Assembly: GCA_000934455.1 (NCBI GenBank) | Contig: KN883372.1 | Location: forward strand, 75,502-98,597 | Source: Apostichopus parvimensis | Taxonomy: Eukaryota; Echinodermata; Holothuroidea; Aspidochirotida; Stichopodidae | Reading direction: 5' to 3' | DNA: 23,096 nt | Shown: piece after piece, positions 1-9,640 of the stretch | Position numbering within the stretch: position 1 is the stretch's first letter | Layout of the letters: each line of letters starts with the position of its first letter | Notes under the pieces: model-generated | The model's input: only the letters and a program-made list of their open reading frames with translations | Told to the model about the DNA's origin: nothing | Databases searched by the model: none | Translations under genes and position numbers: made by a program

Positions 1-189
1 AAACGACACTGCTTCATTCGTATTTTTTCACTCTTAATGTTCGTCGGAAGAAAATGCTGTTTAAAATGAGGTGACTATTACGTCATTCAGGAAAAAGATC
101 AAGGGAGGCATAAGGAGAATTAAATACAGATCAGCAAAAATTAGCGAAAAAATGCCGTTTTCTAACATTTGTGAGGGTCATTTAGGAAT

Positions 190-358
190 GGGGATAAAAA
201 CGAGGGTACCCGGTCTTAAATTTGATTTGAGACCTCTGATGACGTCATCGAGAAGGGCAGCGGACCTCGGCTATCGCCTCGGTCCGCTCAGCCTCCTCGA
301 TGACGTCATCATCGGTCTCAAATCAAATTTAAGACCGGTTCCCCTCATATTTATCCCC
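190..358. repeat. Foldback (long imperfect palindrome), MITE-like
   Basis: Two arms of about 75-80 bp read as reverse complements around a short centre near 267-280. The inner blocks are perfect: 210-234 pairs with 314-338 (25 bp), and 238-252 pairs with 296-310 (15 bp). The outermost block GGGGATA at 190-196 pairs with TATCCCC at 352-358. Each arm also holds the self-palindrome GATGACGTCATC, which contains the CRE/ATF octamer TGACGTCA. The element is richer in CpG than its surroundings. No coding capacity is visible, so a non-autonomous foldback or MITE-type element is the best reading. Target-site duplications could not be fixed by eye. Confidence 0.8.
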
Positions 359-362
359 TAAT

Positions 363-550
363 TATTAAATTATTAATAAAGACCTGGGGTGAGTACAACA
401 ACCCTTTTAAAAAAGGTGAAGATCAAAGGTCATTTGGTGTGAAGACTTGTAAACATGATATCGCAGAGGTAATACTTTGATGACTCATACTGTGATTCTT
501 GGTTCACAAAAAAGTTATTCAATCCCTTATGGATCTTAAACATTCTACAC
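363..550 (+). repeat. Dispersed repeat, copy paired with 18222-18404
   Basis: This starts directly at the right edge of the foldback. It matches 18222-18404 over its whole length by eye: both share TTAAATTATTAATAA, then GAGTACAACAACC, a GATATC-containing block, GATGACTCATACTGTGAT and GGATCTTAAACATTCTA. It contains a diverged AGGTCA direct repeat at 420-432, which ties it to the nuclear-receptor-motif repeat family found across the window. Confidence 0.7.
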
Positions 551-701
551 CTACTGTAACAGTTGGAAGTCTGACCCCATGACCTCGAAGAAAGATCAAC
601 GAATGTTCATATCAATCATTTTGAATTTCCCTGCATTTTTATGTAAAGTAGGTCCTATGATTCACTCACAGAATTTTCAGATATGAAGGTTTACAACTTA
701 C

Positions 702-830
702 CAAAACCTCACAGAAAGGATTAAAAGTAATTCCAATACATAATAGGGCAAAGATACCCGAGAAAAAATCAACCAGGACCTATGAAACAACGTTTGTAAT
801 CCAACTTTGTCCTCACACAAGTATTCGTAA
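702..830 (-). CDS. Possible second exon of a minus-strand gene, unknown protein
   Basis: On the minus strand this 129-nt open segment is bounded by a good acceptor (pyrimidine-rich, ending TTTCTGTCAG) and a consensus donor (GTAAGT). It starts with one base that completes the split codon left by the candidate first exon at 973-1007 (AG + T), so the two join in frame. The join would read MAGTAAKSLES, then SYEYLCEDKV, then a strongly hydrophobic stretch rich in L, V, I, F and Y. That stretch could be a membrane segment. I do not recognise the protein, and no further exon could be placed to the left with confidence. Chance matches to splice signals are common in AT-rich introns, so this remains a candidate. 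Confidence 0.35.
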
Positions 831-939
831 CTGACAGAAAATAGGTCAAATAGAGACAACGAAAGAGAGCTCCAGAAAGAAAATACTCCCATTTGTGGAT
901 ATTTTACATACATGAATCTGTAAAGTTAAAAGGGAAGTG

Positions 940-1100
940 GTTGTCTAAGACGGCCAGTCACAAAACGATTACCTCGACTCGAGCGACTTTGCTGCTGTCC
1001 CCGCCATTTTGAAATAAGGTAGACTTTTGCTAAGCTGTTTGCGTGCTATGGGCTATTATCGACAAGACTTCACACAAATCGTTTCAATGTAGTGGAACCC
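940..1100 (-). promoter_or_regulatory. Possible promoter/5' end with YY1-like motif
   Basis: This is a local CpG-bearing patch in AT-rich sequence, with CCGCCATTTTG at 1001-1011. That is the reverse complement of the YY1 motif and coincides with a plausible initiator ATG on the minus strand. No TATA box stands out just upstream on the minus strand. It could serve the candidate minus-strand gene; a bidirectional role is possible but not shown. Confidence 0.3.
973..1007 (-). CDS. Possible first coding exon of a minus-strand gene
   Basis: The minus strand reads TCAAAATGGCGGGG, a strong translation start in a purine context. Eleven codons follow (MAGTAAKSLES) plus two bases, then a GTAATC donor. 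The ATG lies inside a YY1-type motif (AAAATGGCGG), an arrangement typical of the 5' ends of animal housekeeping genes. This short stretch has several CpG dinucleotides, unlike the flanking AT-rich DNA. If real, the gene is transcribed leftwards and leaves the window. It would lie antisense inside the large upstream intron of the WWC gene, or mark a gene boundary. The product is not recognised. Confidence 0.45.
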
Positions 1101-1700
1101 ATACCTATGGTGTCCAGTCTATTAAGAATGTTAGGTTTTGTAGTGTGAAAATAAATTATGTTGTGCCAAGGTTTTTATTGAAAAAATTTTGTCCCTAATT
1201 CTAATGTATGAGTAGGTAAAATGTGGAATTAATGAGAGCTGTATATGGGAGTGGTAAGAGTGGCAAGAAGGGGGGTGGGGTGCAGTGGAGATGACATTGT
1301 TTCCTTCTGGCAAGATCATTGACCAGTGGTAATTGTAAAGGTAACACAAACTTTCCTGAGTCTGTTGTCAAAATTGGATGCCTTAGGAAAGGGATCATAC
1401 CACATGTTGAATATACCAAGGTAACAGAGCAAAACTCAAGATTACTAGTTGCTTTATTGTAAGGAACTTCCACAATACCGAATGATTTATACTACATATC
1501 GAATGATTATTACTTACCCACTTATCATAGTTCCACAGTAGACCTTACTCAGTGAGATTTTACAAAGCTGGGTACTCATCTGTTGCTTATACAGTATCCA
1601 TCAATGAATATCAGTTAACAGTTTTCCAGTCAATACCAATATTTTTTGTGATTGATGTATCACACTACATAACCACTTGTTAATTATGGAGTGAAGTACT
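1101..1700. other. Non-coding AT-rich stretch
   Basis: No exon, RNA gene or recognisable repeat was found here. Short open frames on the minus strand show no family resemblance and no matching splice context. Confidence 0.5.
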
Positions 1701-1704
1701 GGAG

Positions 1705-1890
1705 CTTGGGTAGGGGTGTGGTGTTTAGGGGAGGGGTGTGGTGTGGTGTGTTTAGGGGTTTTGAGGAGGGGATTTGGGGAAGGGTGTGGTCTTTATCAGC
1801 TTTGGGATAGGTGGGGTGAATACTAGCTTTGGGAAGGGTTAGGGTATTTTGGAGGGATGAGGTGGTTTTGTCTCTTTGGGATGGGGCCTA
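1705..1890 (+). repeat. G-rich low-complexity tract
   Basis: The + strand carries many runs of three or four G separated by short T-, A- or GT-rich spacers, and the motif AGGGGTGTGGTG recurs. The run density would allow G-quadruplexes, although several loops are longer than the canonical seven bases. It looks like a decayed simple repeat. Confidence 0.6.
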
Positions 1891-2084
1891 TGACCAAAAG
1901 CGGACTTACAGTATGTATGTACAGTATGTATTTTAGATCCTTCTGCAAGCAGGAACTCGCAAAGAAGCCTCATTGACTTAAATCAAAGCCGCAAGCTGAC
2001 CAAAGTCAGTCTCTTAGATTCATATTTAATGTCCATGATTATAAATTGTCAACAACTCTATAACTGGACGATATACATTAATCT

Positions 2085-2156
2085 TGGAGTGACTCAAACT
2101 AGGGACCTTATGATTGAAAGGCACCAGCGTTAACCACTGAGCTAACATGTTTGGAT
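2085..2156 (-). mobile_element. tRNA-derived SINE head (relic)
   Basis: Read on the minus strand, this has a perfect RNA polymerase III A box (TAGCTCAGTGG, starting at 2144). A B-box-like GTTTGAGTC starts at 2101. The 43-base spacing matches the A-to-B distance in a tRNA. Between them the sequence can be folded as a rough anticodon arm (CCTT/AAGG), but the loop is abnormal and no sound acceptor stem is visible, so this is not a working tRNA gene. The SINE body would extend to lower coordinates, where related sequence may run to about 1930; its end is unclear. Confidence 0.65.
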
Positions 2157-4000
2157 ACATTACATACTGTGGATACTCTGACCAACATTGAGTACATGTA
2201 CGGCTGTTTTCTTCTTCTTTTGCACATGCATAGAAAAACATTAGTCAACAGTGGAAAGAGAGTTGCCTGGTCTTTTATTGATCTTGTAATTGTAACAATA
2301 AAGCGCTTTAAGTGACAGAAAAAAAAGAGAAAAAAAAACATTTGGTGTGACACTCTCCATGAAAGCACGTTTTAATGTCCTGTGAAAATATGGGCACAAA
2401 TGAAGACATGCAATAAAGGTGGTATACAGTAATTTACGTTGGTCACTTCAAAGTGAAATACTTTGATAAAATAAGAAGGAATAGCTTAAAATATTTTAAT
2501 ACTTGAAATGAAACAAACACTTCATAAGTACTGTGAAGACTTCATACAATAATATTGTCTGAGAAAAATAAATTTGCACACAATGTCAAGTGCATTATGA
2601 CTGGAAGAGGTATTACAAGGTGGCATAGTGAAAGGCATAACATAGCAAAAACAGTTAAGGTGGCAGGATGGATGGTTTGGACAAACTTTTGCACCTTAAA
2701 TACAAGTGAATTATGAAATGTAACTTTGAAATGGTGAGATATAACTGTGACATAAAGCATAAGATTTAAATTAAAAGACAAATATAGAAAAGTAAATGGT
2801 AAGAGTAGAAAGTAAATAAATGGCTCCAAACTAAGTTGACATATAACTTAAATGATTTCTATAAATAAACTCTTATATGAAGACTTGAGATATGAGGATA
2901 ATATACATAAGGATGTAATGAACTCTGGAAAGCCCTCTGTTCACCTTAAGAATGAGGTACGTACAGTAGATGAATACTTTTTTGGGGGGGCGGGTTGAGC
3001 TGATACTAACTGTAATACCAGTGGAACTGCATTTTGCAACAGTCTTTATACAACATACAAACCAAACAAACCAAAAAGATTTCAATAGTGAATAAAATTT
3101 TCCTTCTTTTGGGAATAGCTTTTTTCTTGTCATATATAAATGGGAAACCACCTTAGAGAATTCTGTGTGTAACACACACAGGAAAGACTGTAAGTGAATG
3201 GCAATAACTTGTATGTGGCATACAGTACATACATGGACAATTTCAAAAGTGAATGAAAGCTTCCTTACTTTTTGGCAAGAAAGATTTTCTGTGTCAAATG
3301 TTGTTTTGTTATGCTGCTTACAGTATAATGGTCATATGCATACATGTGTAGTGCAACTTCTGATAATGATCTTATTAGAATTAGGTTTAAACATGTACAG
3401 TATAACAAAGATGACTCAGGGATGTTTTTCTTCTAAAATAAAAGTTTAGTTAGATAAGCAACAGTAAGTTGAATGATTGTCATGTTACAAATTTATGGTA
3501 GTGCCCGTAGTTGATCCTTGATGTTGTACTGCAATGAGATTGACACATAAACGCCTGATCTAGCAGACCTACTGTACATGAAGCATAGTTTGAAGGTGTT
3601 TGACAAAGTTGTACAACACAATGAACGAACATATTTAGACATTGGTGGAGGGTTAGTTGGTAAACATTACAATGAATGTGTAAAGAATGAGGAATGGAAT
3701 ACATGTATAACCAGGCAAATATCATTATTACATCGCCATGAACTATGGTTATAGTACGAATCCTGAATATAGGAAGAAATTCAAGTTTGATGAATGAGAA
3801 TGAGTTATGTAGGTACTAGTTTGCAAAATGTTTGTACTAATAACTTGGTTTACAGGTAAATACTGATATTATCTGGCCGGTATATATCTGTATTGAATTG
3901 TTGTCACACTGCCATGCCTTACTACTGTACCTGGTCCAAAAATTCACCTACATCAATCTCCATTTTCAGTTACATTTGTATTTGAAGTAATGACAGGGAT
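2157..4000. other. Non-coding AT-rich stretch
   Basis: No supported exon. It holds poly-A/poly-T tracts (for example around 2318-2340) and a short G run near 2982-2991. An AAAGCGCTTT segment near 2301 resembles tails of some tRNA-derived SINEs. Open frames here lack coding character. Confidence 0.5.
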
Positions 4001-4015
4001 ACTTGAGTATTCTTC

Positions 4016-4070
4016 CTAAATGTCATCATTTGATGATACTTCCTTCTTTCTTGATGTCTTTATTTGATGT
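4016..4070 (-). CDS. Possible terminal exon of an unknown minus-strand gene
   Basis: After an acceptor (minus strand ...AAATTTTAG), one base plus 18 codons reach a TAG. They read HQIKTSRKKEVSSNDDI, a charged tail. It joins in frame to 4194-4255 if that exon uses a GTATGC donor, giving ...KVVAAN-V-HQIKTS. No clear poly(A) signal was seen just beyond the stop. The protein is not recognised and the call rests only on splice signals and frame. Confidence 0.25.
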
Positions 4071-4193
4071 CTAAAATTTGATGAAAATATGTTTTTATTC
4101 CGAAGAAAGTATGATAAAATGCAATTTGTGTAACATGAAATGCGTAAGGTGTATTTTAGCCATAGATACATTCTTATTGAAATACCTGCATAC

Positions 4194-4255
4194 ACATTTG
4201 CTGCAACAACCTTGATCTTTGTACTCTGGGCTGCTAACTCTCCTAAAGTAGAACC
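4194..4255 (-). CDS. Possible internal exon of an unknown minus-strand gene
   Basis: On the minus strand an acceptor (GATACTTCAG) is followed by an open segment reading GSTLGELAAQSTKIKVVAAN. Two alternative donors follow: GTGTAT ends the exon at 4196 and GTATGC ends it at 4194. The residue mix (many A, K, E and L in a helical pattern) looks more protein-like than nearby frames. The 4194 end keeps frame into the candidate terminal exon. No family was recognised. Confidence 0.3.
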
Positions 4256-4270
4256 CTGAAGTATCAAATT

Positions 4271-5040
4271 TAGTTGAACAGTTATAACCAGATTAGAACA
4301 GAAACTTTCCCCTTGGACTCACCATAAGAAGTGCAAGTGTAACACTGTGGAGCCATATAAAGGCTGAAATTTTCTTGCAAGAGACTTTTTGTTTGCAAAG
4401 TCTCCCATTCTGAATTGTTGAAATTTTATAACCCAACAAATGCTGAAAAAAATTCTCAGTCACTCAAAAGCACATTTTTCAGCAGCATTTCTATGAATAT
4501 AAACTCTGTCACAGTTTTTGAAAAGATTTTCTGCCTTCACAATGCCATATGGTTTAAGAGTGCAACAAAGCAAATTTCAGTTCATGGCTGTAACATCCAA
4601 AATGCATGAAATGGCTTGAACTGTGTAGCTACAGTAGATTGCAGGGATAATTAGTATACACTTAGCTTTTTCATTGGGTTCTTAATTGGAACATACTGTA
4701 GATACTTTACAAGTCTGACTGGTATTTCCATTCCTTGATTGTCCTTTGTCTGCTACACATTTAGTGGTCTCACTAAATGCATTCAATGTGGCTACAGGGA
4801 TGTTGTTATAGCAATTACATAAATTATAACAAATAATTAGAAACAATAATTTGGGAATCTGGTGATGATGCATATATCTTTTCTGTTCCAATCCATTCTC
4901 CCTGTGGATTGAGCTCTTGTGTGCTCCCATCCCTCTACTGTACTGAATATTAAAGTTTGCTGGCAATGATAGCTGGTTAGGTCAAGTGGATTACATGTTG
5001 TACATGTTATGCAGTACTAGTAACCAACTTCTTTCTATGC
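4271..5040. other. Non-coding AT-rich stretch
   Basis: No exon or repeat could be supported between the two minus-strand candidates. If they belong to one gene this is its intron. Confidence 0.45.
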
Positions 5041-5046
5041 TGAAAC

Positions 5047-5138
5047 TGAGTGCAACATATTGTCAAGTAATGATTCATGAAGCTGTCTGTAGAATTCCTC
5101 AAGTTGGCAAGTGAAATGTGTGGCATCGCCATTTGCCA
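5047..5138 (-). CDS. Possible internal exon of an unknown minus-strand gene
   Basis: Minus-strand acceptor ...TAACACCAG is followed by 92 nt of open frame. It includes QLEEFYRQLHESLLDNMLHS, which would form a good amphipathic helix. A weak GTTTCA donor would join it in phase 0 to 4194-4255. If that donor is not used, the frame runs on a few codons (VSA) to a TAG. LEEFY recalls several coiled-coil proteins, but nothing specific enough to name. Confidence 0.25.
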
Positions 5139-5144
5139 CTGGTG

Positions 5145-6225
5145 TTACAGTTAGAGATAATTTAGTTTAAACTGTTTATGTATACATGTATGATGTATCA
5201 GTTATATATACTGTAGGTATAGGATATAGGTGTTACTTATTTTTCCTGAGTTAGCATGAGAGCACATACATGCCCCAAACTCAAAGTTAGCATACATAAC
5301 TTTGCTTTACGGAGACATGTACAAACACCCTACACTCAACTTTTATCAGGTAGTGGAAGGCCTGGTTCAGTAAGAATAGTGATAGTACCTTCGCTATTAT
5401 CCAGCAAAACCCAACCTAACATTATAATTTAGGCTAACATTTATTTGGCAACATCCCAACTGGCAAATTTGTGTGTTGTGTTTCTCTAATGATTTGGATT
5501 AATAGGGGCTGTGTTGGTATTTGGCAGTCTGCTTTACATTTGCCACTCAAGGGTAGTATGTATCCAATTTCAAGATATGTTTTGTACTTTTATTGTGGTA
5601 TTTTGTGGTAATGCAAAGAACTCAAATGAAATAAGAAAAACATTCGAGTTATCTAAAATTGGTAACAACAGGAATGCTTGATAAGAACCCATAATTACTG
5701 TGTGACTTTGACAGTAACAGCCTTTGTTTTTAGACCAAGTTTTGTATTTAAGGTTAATTTCTTGGCCACTATGGCAGGCCACTGTAGCATGAAGGTTAAG
5801 AAGTCGCCTTCACATTCTTAGCATTCTTGTATTAAAGGAGTCCAAAGAGCAGAATATGCCCTAGAATGTAGATTAAAGGAGCTTTTGTTTACACAGTTTC
5901 TTAGTTAACTATTCAAGCATATGACTACTAGTATGGACCCTTCTGGGATGCTTTATGTAGGGATGTGTTAGAGAGTTGGATACACAACTGGACTAAATTA
6001 GTTATCAAAACTTCACCAAAGACTTAAAACTTCATTATGCAAAGTTGAAAGAATCTTTCTTGGTACTTTCGTGTAGTAAAATAATCACACAGTCATGATG
6101 ATGTCCTCTTTTTGCCAAAAATATGACTTTCTACCATCTACCATCATTGGTTACTTACCTTAGGCAGGCAAGTAACATAGATGCAGTAAAGATGGCGTAA
6201 ATGTTTGTGTGTATGTGATGCCTTA
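5145..6225. other. Non-coding AT-rich stretch
   Basis: Nothing recognisable. A minus-strand consensus donor (GTAAGT) occurs near 6155-6160, but no credible coding segment leads into it. Confidence 0.5.
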
Positions 6226-6900
6226 CCTTGTTAACACGATATATCAACATAGGTAATATATGCAGATTGTCATGTGTGGCATGTTGCATAATTAATGCAA
6301 GAGCCAAGAACCCTGCTGGGTGGAGGTCAAAGGTCATTTGGGGTCAGCAGAAGACAAAATGTGAAAATCTAAAAAATGCATCTCCAGTACCTGAACATCA
6401 AAGGAGCTCAGATATGCATGGTAGGATTGTCTTATGTAGTGTAAAGTTTTCTACACAATTTGGGAAAGGTCAGAGCTCATTCAAGGTCACCTGGGGTCAA
6501 AACTTGAAATCCTTGTACACATGATATCTCCAGATCGGAAAGTTCATTGGATCTCATAGTTTGGATGTGCCTTCCTTATAATTAGTGCAAGAACCAGTTC
6601 AGTTTTTTTGGAGGTCAAAGGTCATTTGGGGTCATCAAAGCCTTATAAACACGATTAACCAAGATAGGTTAGATGACATAGCATATATTGGGCATGTCTT
6701 TCTTATGGTGAGTACAAGAACCCTATTATTTTGGGTGTCTTTCAAAGGTCATTTGGGGTCTGCAGAGGTCCAAATGGTAGATACCCATATGATAGTAAAA
6801 TTGCTCCACAATTTTGTATAGGTGAAAGTTCATGAGGTTGTCAAACCCTACAAAATTTCTGAAGGTCAGGTCTCAATGAAGATGTCAAACTAATGCTGAT
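6226..6900 (+). repeat. Degenerate head-to-tail block of AGGTCA repeat monomers
   Basis: At least four diverged monomers lie head to tail. Equivalent points fall at 6324, about 6468, 6612 and about 6738, a period of roughly 126-144 bp. Each monomer runs: TTGTAAACACGATATATC-like block, a TTGGATGTGC or GGCATGTC block, 'AGAACCCTATT', then (A)GGTCAAAGGTCATTTGGGGTCA. Perfect DR1 motifs AGGTCAAAGGTCA stand at 6324-6336 and 6612-6624. Confidence 0.75.
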
Positions 6901-7139
6901 TTTGAATTCCCCATATGTAGTTGAACCTCCTTGCTGATTTAGGTGAGGTCAAAGGCCGACATAGGTACATGCAGTGTGAACTTCAGCCAGGGTAAGCTTG
7001 CAAACTACTCTAGTGCTGCATATGTAATATATTTAAAGGCAAGTAACAGCTGGGAGGGGTTTCCCTCTGTTTGGTTCCTTGCTGGAGCAAAGGTTGAGAT
7101 GATTCTTCTGGTATTTTATTTGCCTCTCCCCCTTTTGAT

Positions 7140-7262
7140 GTTTACAATTAACCTGCTGAAATTGGTAGAGGTCAAAGAGCCTTTCTCTTCACTTCAAGTC
7201 AGAAATGGTCAACACTCGAAATTGTTCTGTGCAATTTTTGTTGAATGTTCTGATAAACAAAT
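7140..7262 (+). repeat. Dispersed repeat copy related to 9990-10103
   Basis: Shares with 9990-10103 (and its duplicate at 12809-12922) the blocks AATTGGTAGA, CACTTCAAGTCAGAAATGGTC, GAAATTGTTCTGTGCAATT and TTGTTGAATGTTCTGATA. It is a separate, older copy, clearly more diverged than the two members of the large duplication are from each other. Confidence 0.75.
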
Positions 7263-8102
7263 GCTACAAGAATTAACAGACATTTGCATTGTTGATCAGT
7301 ACAAACATAGTTGTTAAGTCACAGGTTCACTTTATCCATACTGCTCAAATTGAAATATTTCAAGGGCCTCTATCACTGGGTTTCTGTTTACCAAAAAACC
7401 CTCTTAGTGTAACATCATTTCAGACCATCATCTGTGTAAATGTAGTATCATGCATAGTATGGTCACTTAAAACATACCATTAGAAATGACAAGCAACGTT
7501 TACTGAACTAAATGAAGAGAATTGTTGGCACTAAAGGCCAATAAGTAATCAATAGGGTGATTGAGTGGCTCACTCACCATTACTTCAAGTTATTAACTAT
7601 CTGTGAATACAGTAAAGTCAACTATCGGTATAAACAATGGAAAGAAACAATAGTTTTAATCAGTAGAAGTAATTTGGAATGGCAAATCTATGGAGTGTTT
7701 CAAGTCTTATTGCAACAACATGAGTTTTAGCAAATAGGCATCTGTAGCATGATCTGTACAATGAGGCTTGTGGTCCACCCAGGTTGGATTCATGGTCACA
7801 TAATGAACCTGTGTTTGAAATTATTGGAAGATTGAATTGAATAGAGTACATAGGTGCTTGGTGAATATTACTTTGTGGTTTTTGGATTGAACAGTCTTAG
7901 CCACAAACATTATTATTTACAAATTTATAAAGTAAAAGAGGTTGTTACCTTAATAAAACAGTCTTACTGTCCTAATGAAAAGATGAAAACTTCTGCCTAC
8001 ACACTGTATGTTTGTCAACATGTGTCTGTTTGATGCCGACTGTACAATACCAAGATCTGTTAAGTTTTCACTTATTGTTCTTTCTTGTCTTCCATTTTAC
8101 AG
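7263..8102. other. WWC intron, nothing further recognised
   Basis: AT-rich intron leading to a clean acceptor (TTCCATTTTACAG) at 8090-8102. No first-WW-domain exon was found here. Confidence 0.6.
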
Positions 8103-8143
8103 GTTGAATAAACCAGACTCATTTTCAGAGTGCAACGGAGATC
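8103..8143 (+). CDS. WWC1: WWC/KIBRA exon: WW1-WW2 linker
   Basis: A 41-nt exon between TTTTACAG and GTAAGT. It opens with the last base of a split codon, then encodes LNKPDSFSECNGD plus one base. Human KIBRA has the equivalent linker (TKPLTFADCISDE) between its two WW domains, with the K-P, F, C and D positions in register. It splices in frame to the WW2 exon, giving GD-Q-LPFGW. The product is a Hippo-pathway scaffold that acts with Merlin and binds PPxY partners such as LATS kinases; this piece only spaces the WW domains. The exon is outside the duplicated segment (which starts at 8192) and is single-copy here. The preceding exon must end in phase 2 and was not found. WWC1 is used as the family symbol; invertebrates usually have a single kibra gene. 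Confidence 0.8.
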
Positions 8144-9267
8144 GTAAGTAACTCTTCCAACTTATTTCAATGTAGTATGTAGGTAACTCTTAAAGTGACT
8201 TACATCTTTAGTACCAAGGAAACATTGTTTAGACTGAGTAGTTAGGTATCCATTTTGGTTCTGTTTAAATGGAATGCCGACTGTGGCTTTTAACGTTTCA
8301 ACCCTGATAACTTAAATGATATATTTTAAGGGAAGGAGATAGGATCATGTGCTGATAATGTCCTGTGCAGCTGACAGAGCTTGTTCAGGAATTCCATTTT
8401 GTGATAAGGACAAACAGGCATTCATGCACTTTGAATTTTGGGATACAGACAAGTCAAGGTGTCTTCCCACTGCCCATTTGATTATGTGGTAAAAATCAAC
8501 TCTTTAATTTGACATTGTTTAGTTGTATTAATTACTGTAATTATTGCTTTAATACATTGACCTAAGTTTTAGGACAACCAGATTTAATGCTTGGACAACC
8601 TGAATCAGACAGTACAGTAGTTCACAATCCCATGAAAAGCTGGTCCTGACTAGTACCTTTATGTATGATTAATGTGTGAATACCATGTAGGAATGAATAC
8701 TGTGCATGTAGTGGCAGGTGCCTGAAGCAGTGCTGTCAATTTGTTGGTTTAACTGTTAAGACAGTTCCTCCATACACCCCCTTTAGATGCAATCTTGTCA
8801 GGTTGCCAAGTGGCTTCATCTGCCCAATTTGTGGAAATAACCAACCAAATCAGATAGCAAATAACCACAAAGAGTATGGTGCTGATCCAAAATCTGGAGA
8901 AATAATCCCAGACAGTGGAGTAACTAGTCCAGTGCAGCAGCTTGTGCTGGGTAAAAGGTACAGGGAAAGAAAAATACCCACCCATCCACCAAAGCCTGCC
9001 CACTAAAAAAGTAAATATACTCGATACCCACCTAAATGGGGATTCAAAGAAATACTGGCCTTTTCTGTTGACAGTTAACCGATTATCAATAACCGAACCT
9101 GGGTGCTTGGCCCCCCTGGATTTTTCCTGCTGAAGTTTGTGATTGAGGCCACTAGATATTAAAGTATAAAACTCTTGCTAATATGGTCATTTCAAAAGTA
9201 AAGGTTGTATGAACCTCATACTTACTGTAGTATGTTGGATCACAAAAAATCCTATCACTATTTGTTG

Positions 9268-9640
9268 GTTATAGAGGTCACTTAGAATTCTGAAAAGTCT
9301 GTATGGGTCAAAAGACATTTGAGGTCAACAGAAGTAGTCTGAGAACAACAATTGGAAAAACTTGGATGAATACCATACTTTGGCAGGTAGATCCACCTTT
9401 AATAGTGAGGAAAAGAGTCATTCTATTTTTTTGGGTGAGTCAAAGGTCAACAACTGAACGTCTGAAGACTTTATAAACACAGTAACTTTGAAAGAAAAGG
9501 GTTGAAGAACTAGATGTGTAGGTCCCCATACGTGCAAGAACCTTACTGATCACTTGAAGTTACCAATGGACAAACCTTGAAAATCTTGTATGCAGTGTTA
9601 CGTAAATAAGCTAATATATATGTTAACATACAAAGGAATC
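9268..9640 (+). repeat. Diverged AGGTCA-family repeat block in WWC intron
   Basis: Contains degenerate forms of the monomer: GGTCAAAAGACATTTGAGGTCAACAGAAG, TTGGGTGAGTCAAAGGTCA (near-DR1 at 9437-9449), 'TTTATAAACACAGTAAC' and GCAAGAACCTTACTGA. The last part resembles 20761-20830. The second assembly copy lies at about 12087-12460. Confidence 0.6.

Noticed and set aside
71-361. 96-codon open frame on the + strand at the window start
   Set aside because: It runs through the foldback palindrome; openness there reflects the inverted repeat and no protein family is visible.
2085-2156. Possible functional tRNA gene on the minus strand
   Set aside because: A and B boxes are present, but there is no proper acceptor stem and the anticodon loop is abnormal; a SINE relic explains it better.
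6155-6240. Minus-strand consensus donors (GTAAGT and GTAAGG) suggesting antisense exons
   Set aside because: The sequence leading into the second is the reverse complement of the dispersed repeat, and the first has no credible coding segment before it.
8803-9006. Open frame containing CPICGN, suggestive of a zinc-binding fragment, also at 11634-11837
   Set aside because: Only one Cys pair, no partner Cys/His pair, no usable splice context, and the same stretch is equally open on the other strand. It is intron sequence present twice only because of the large duplication.
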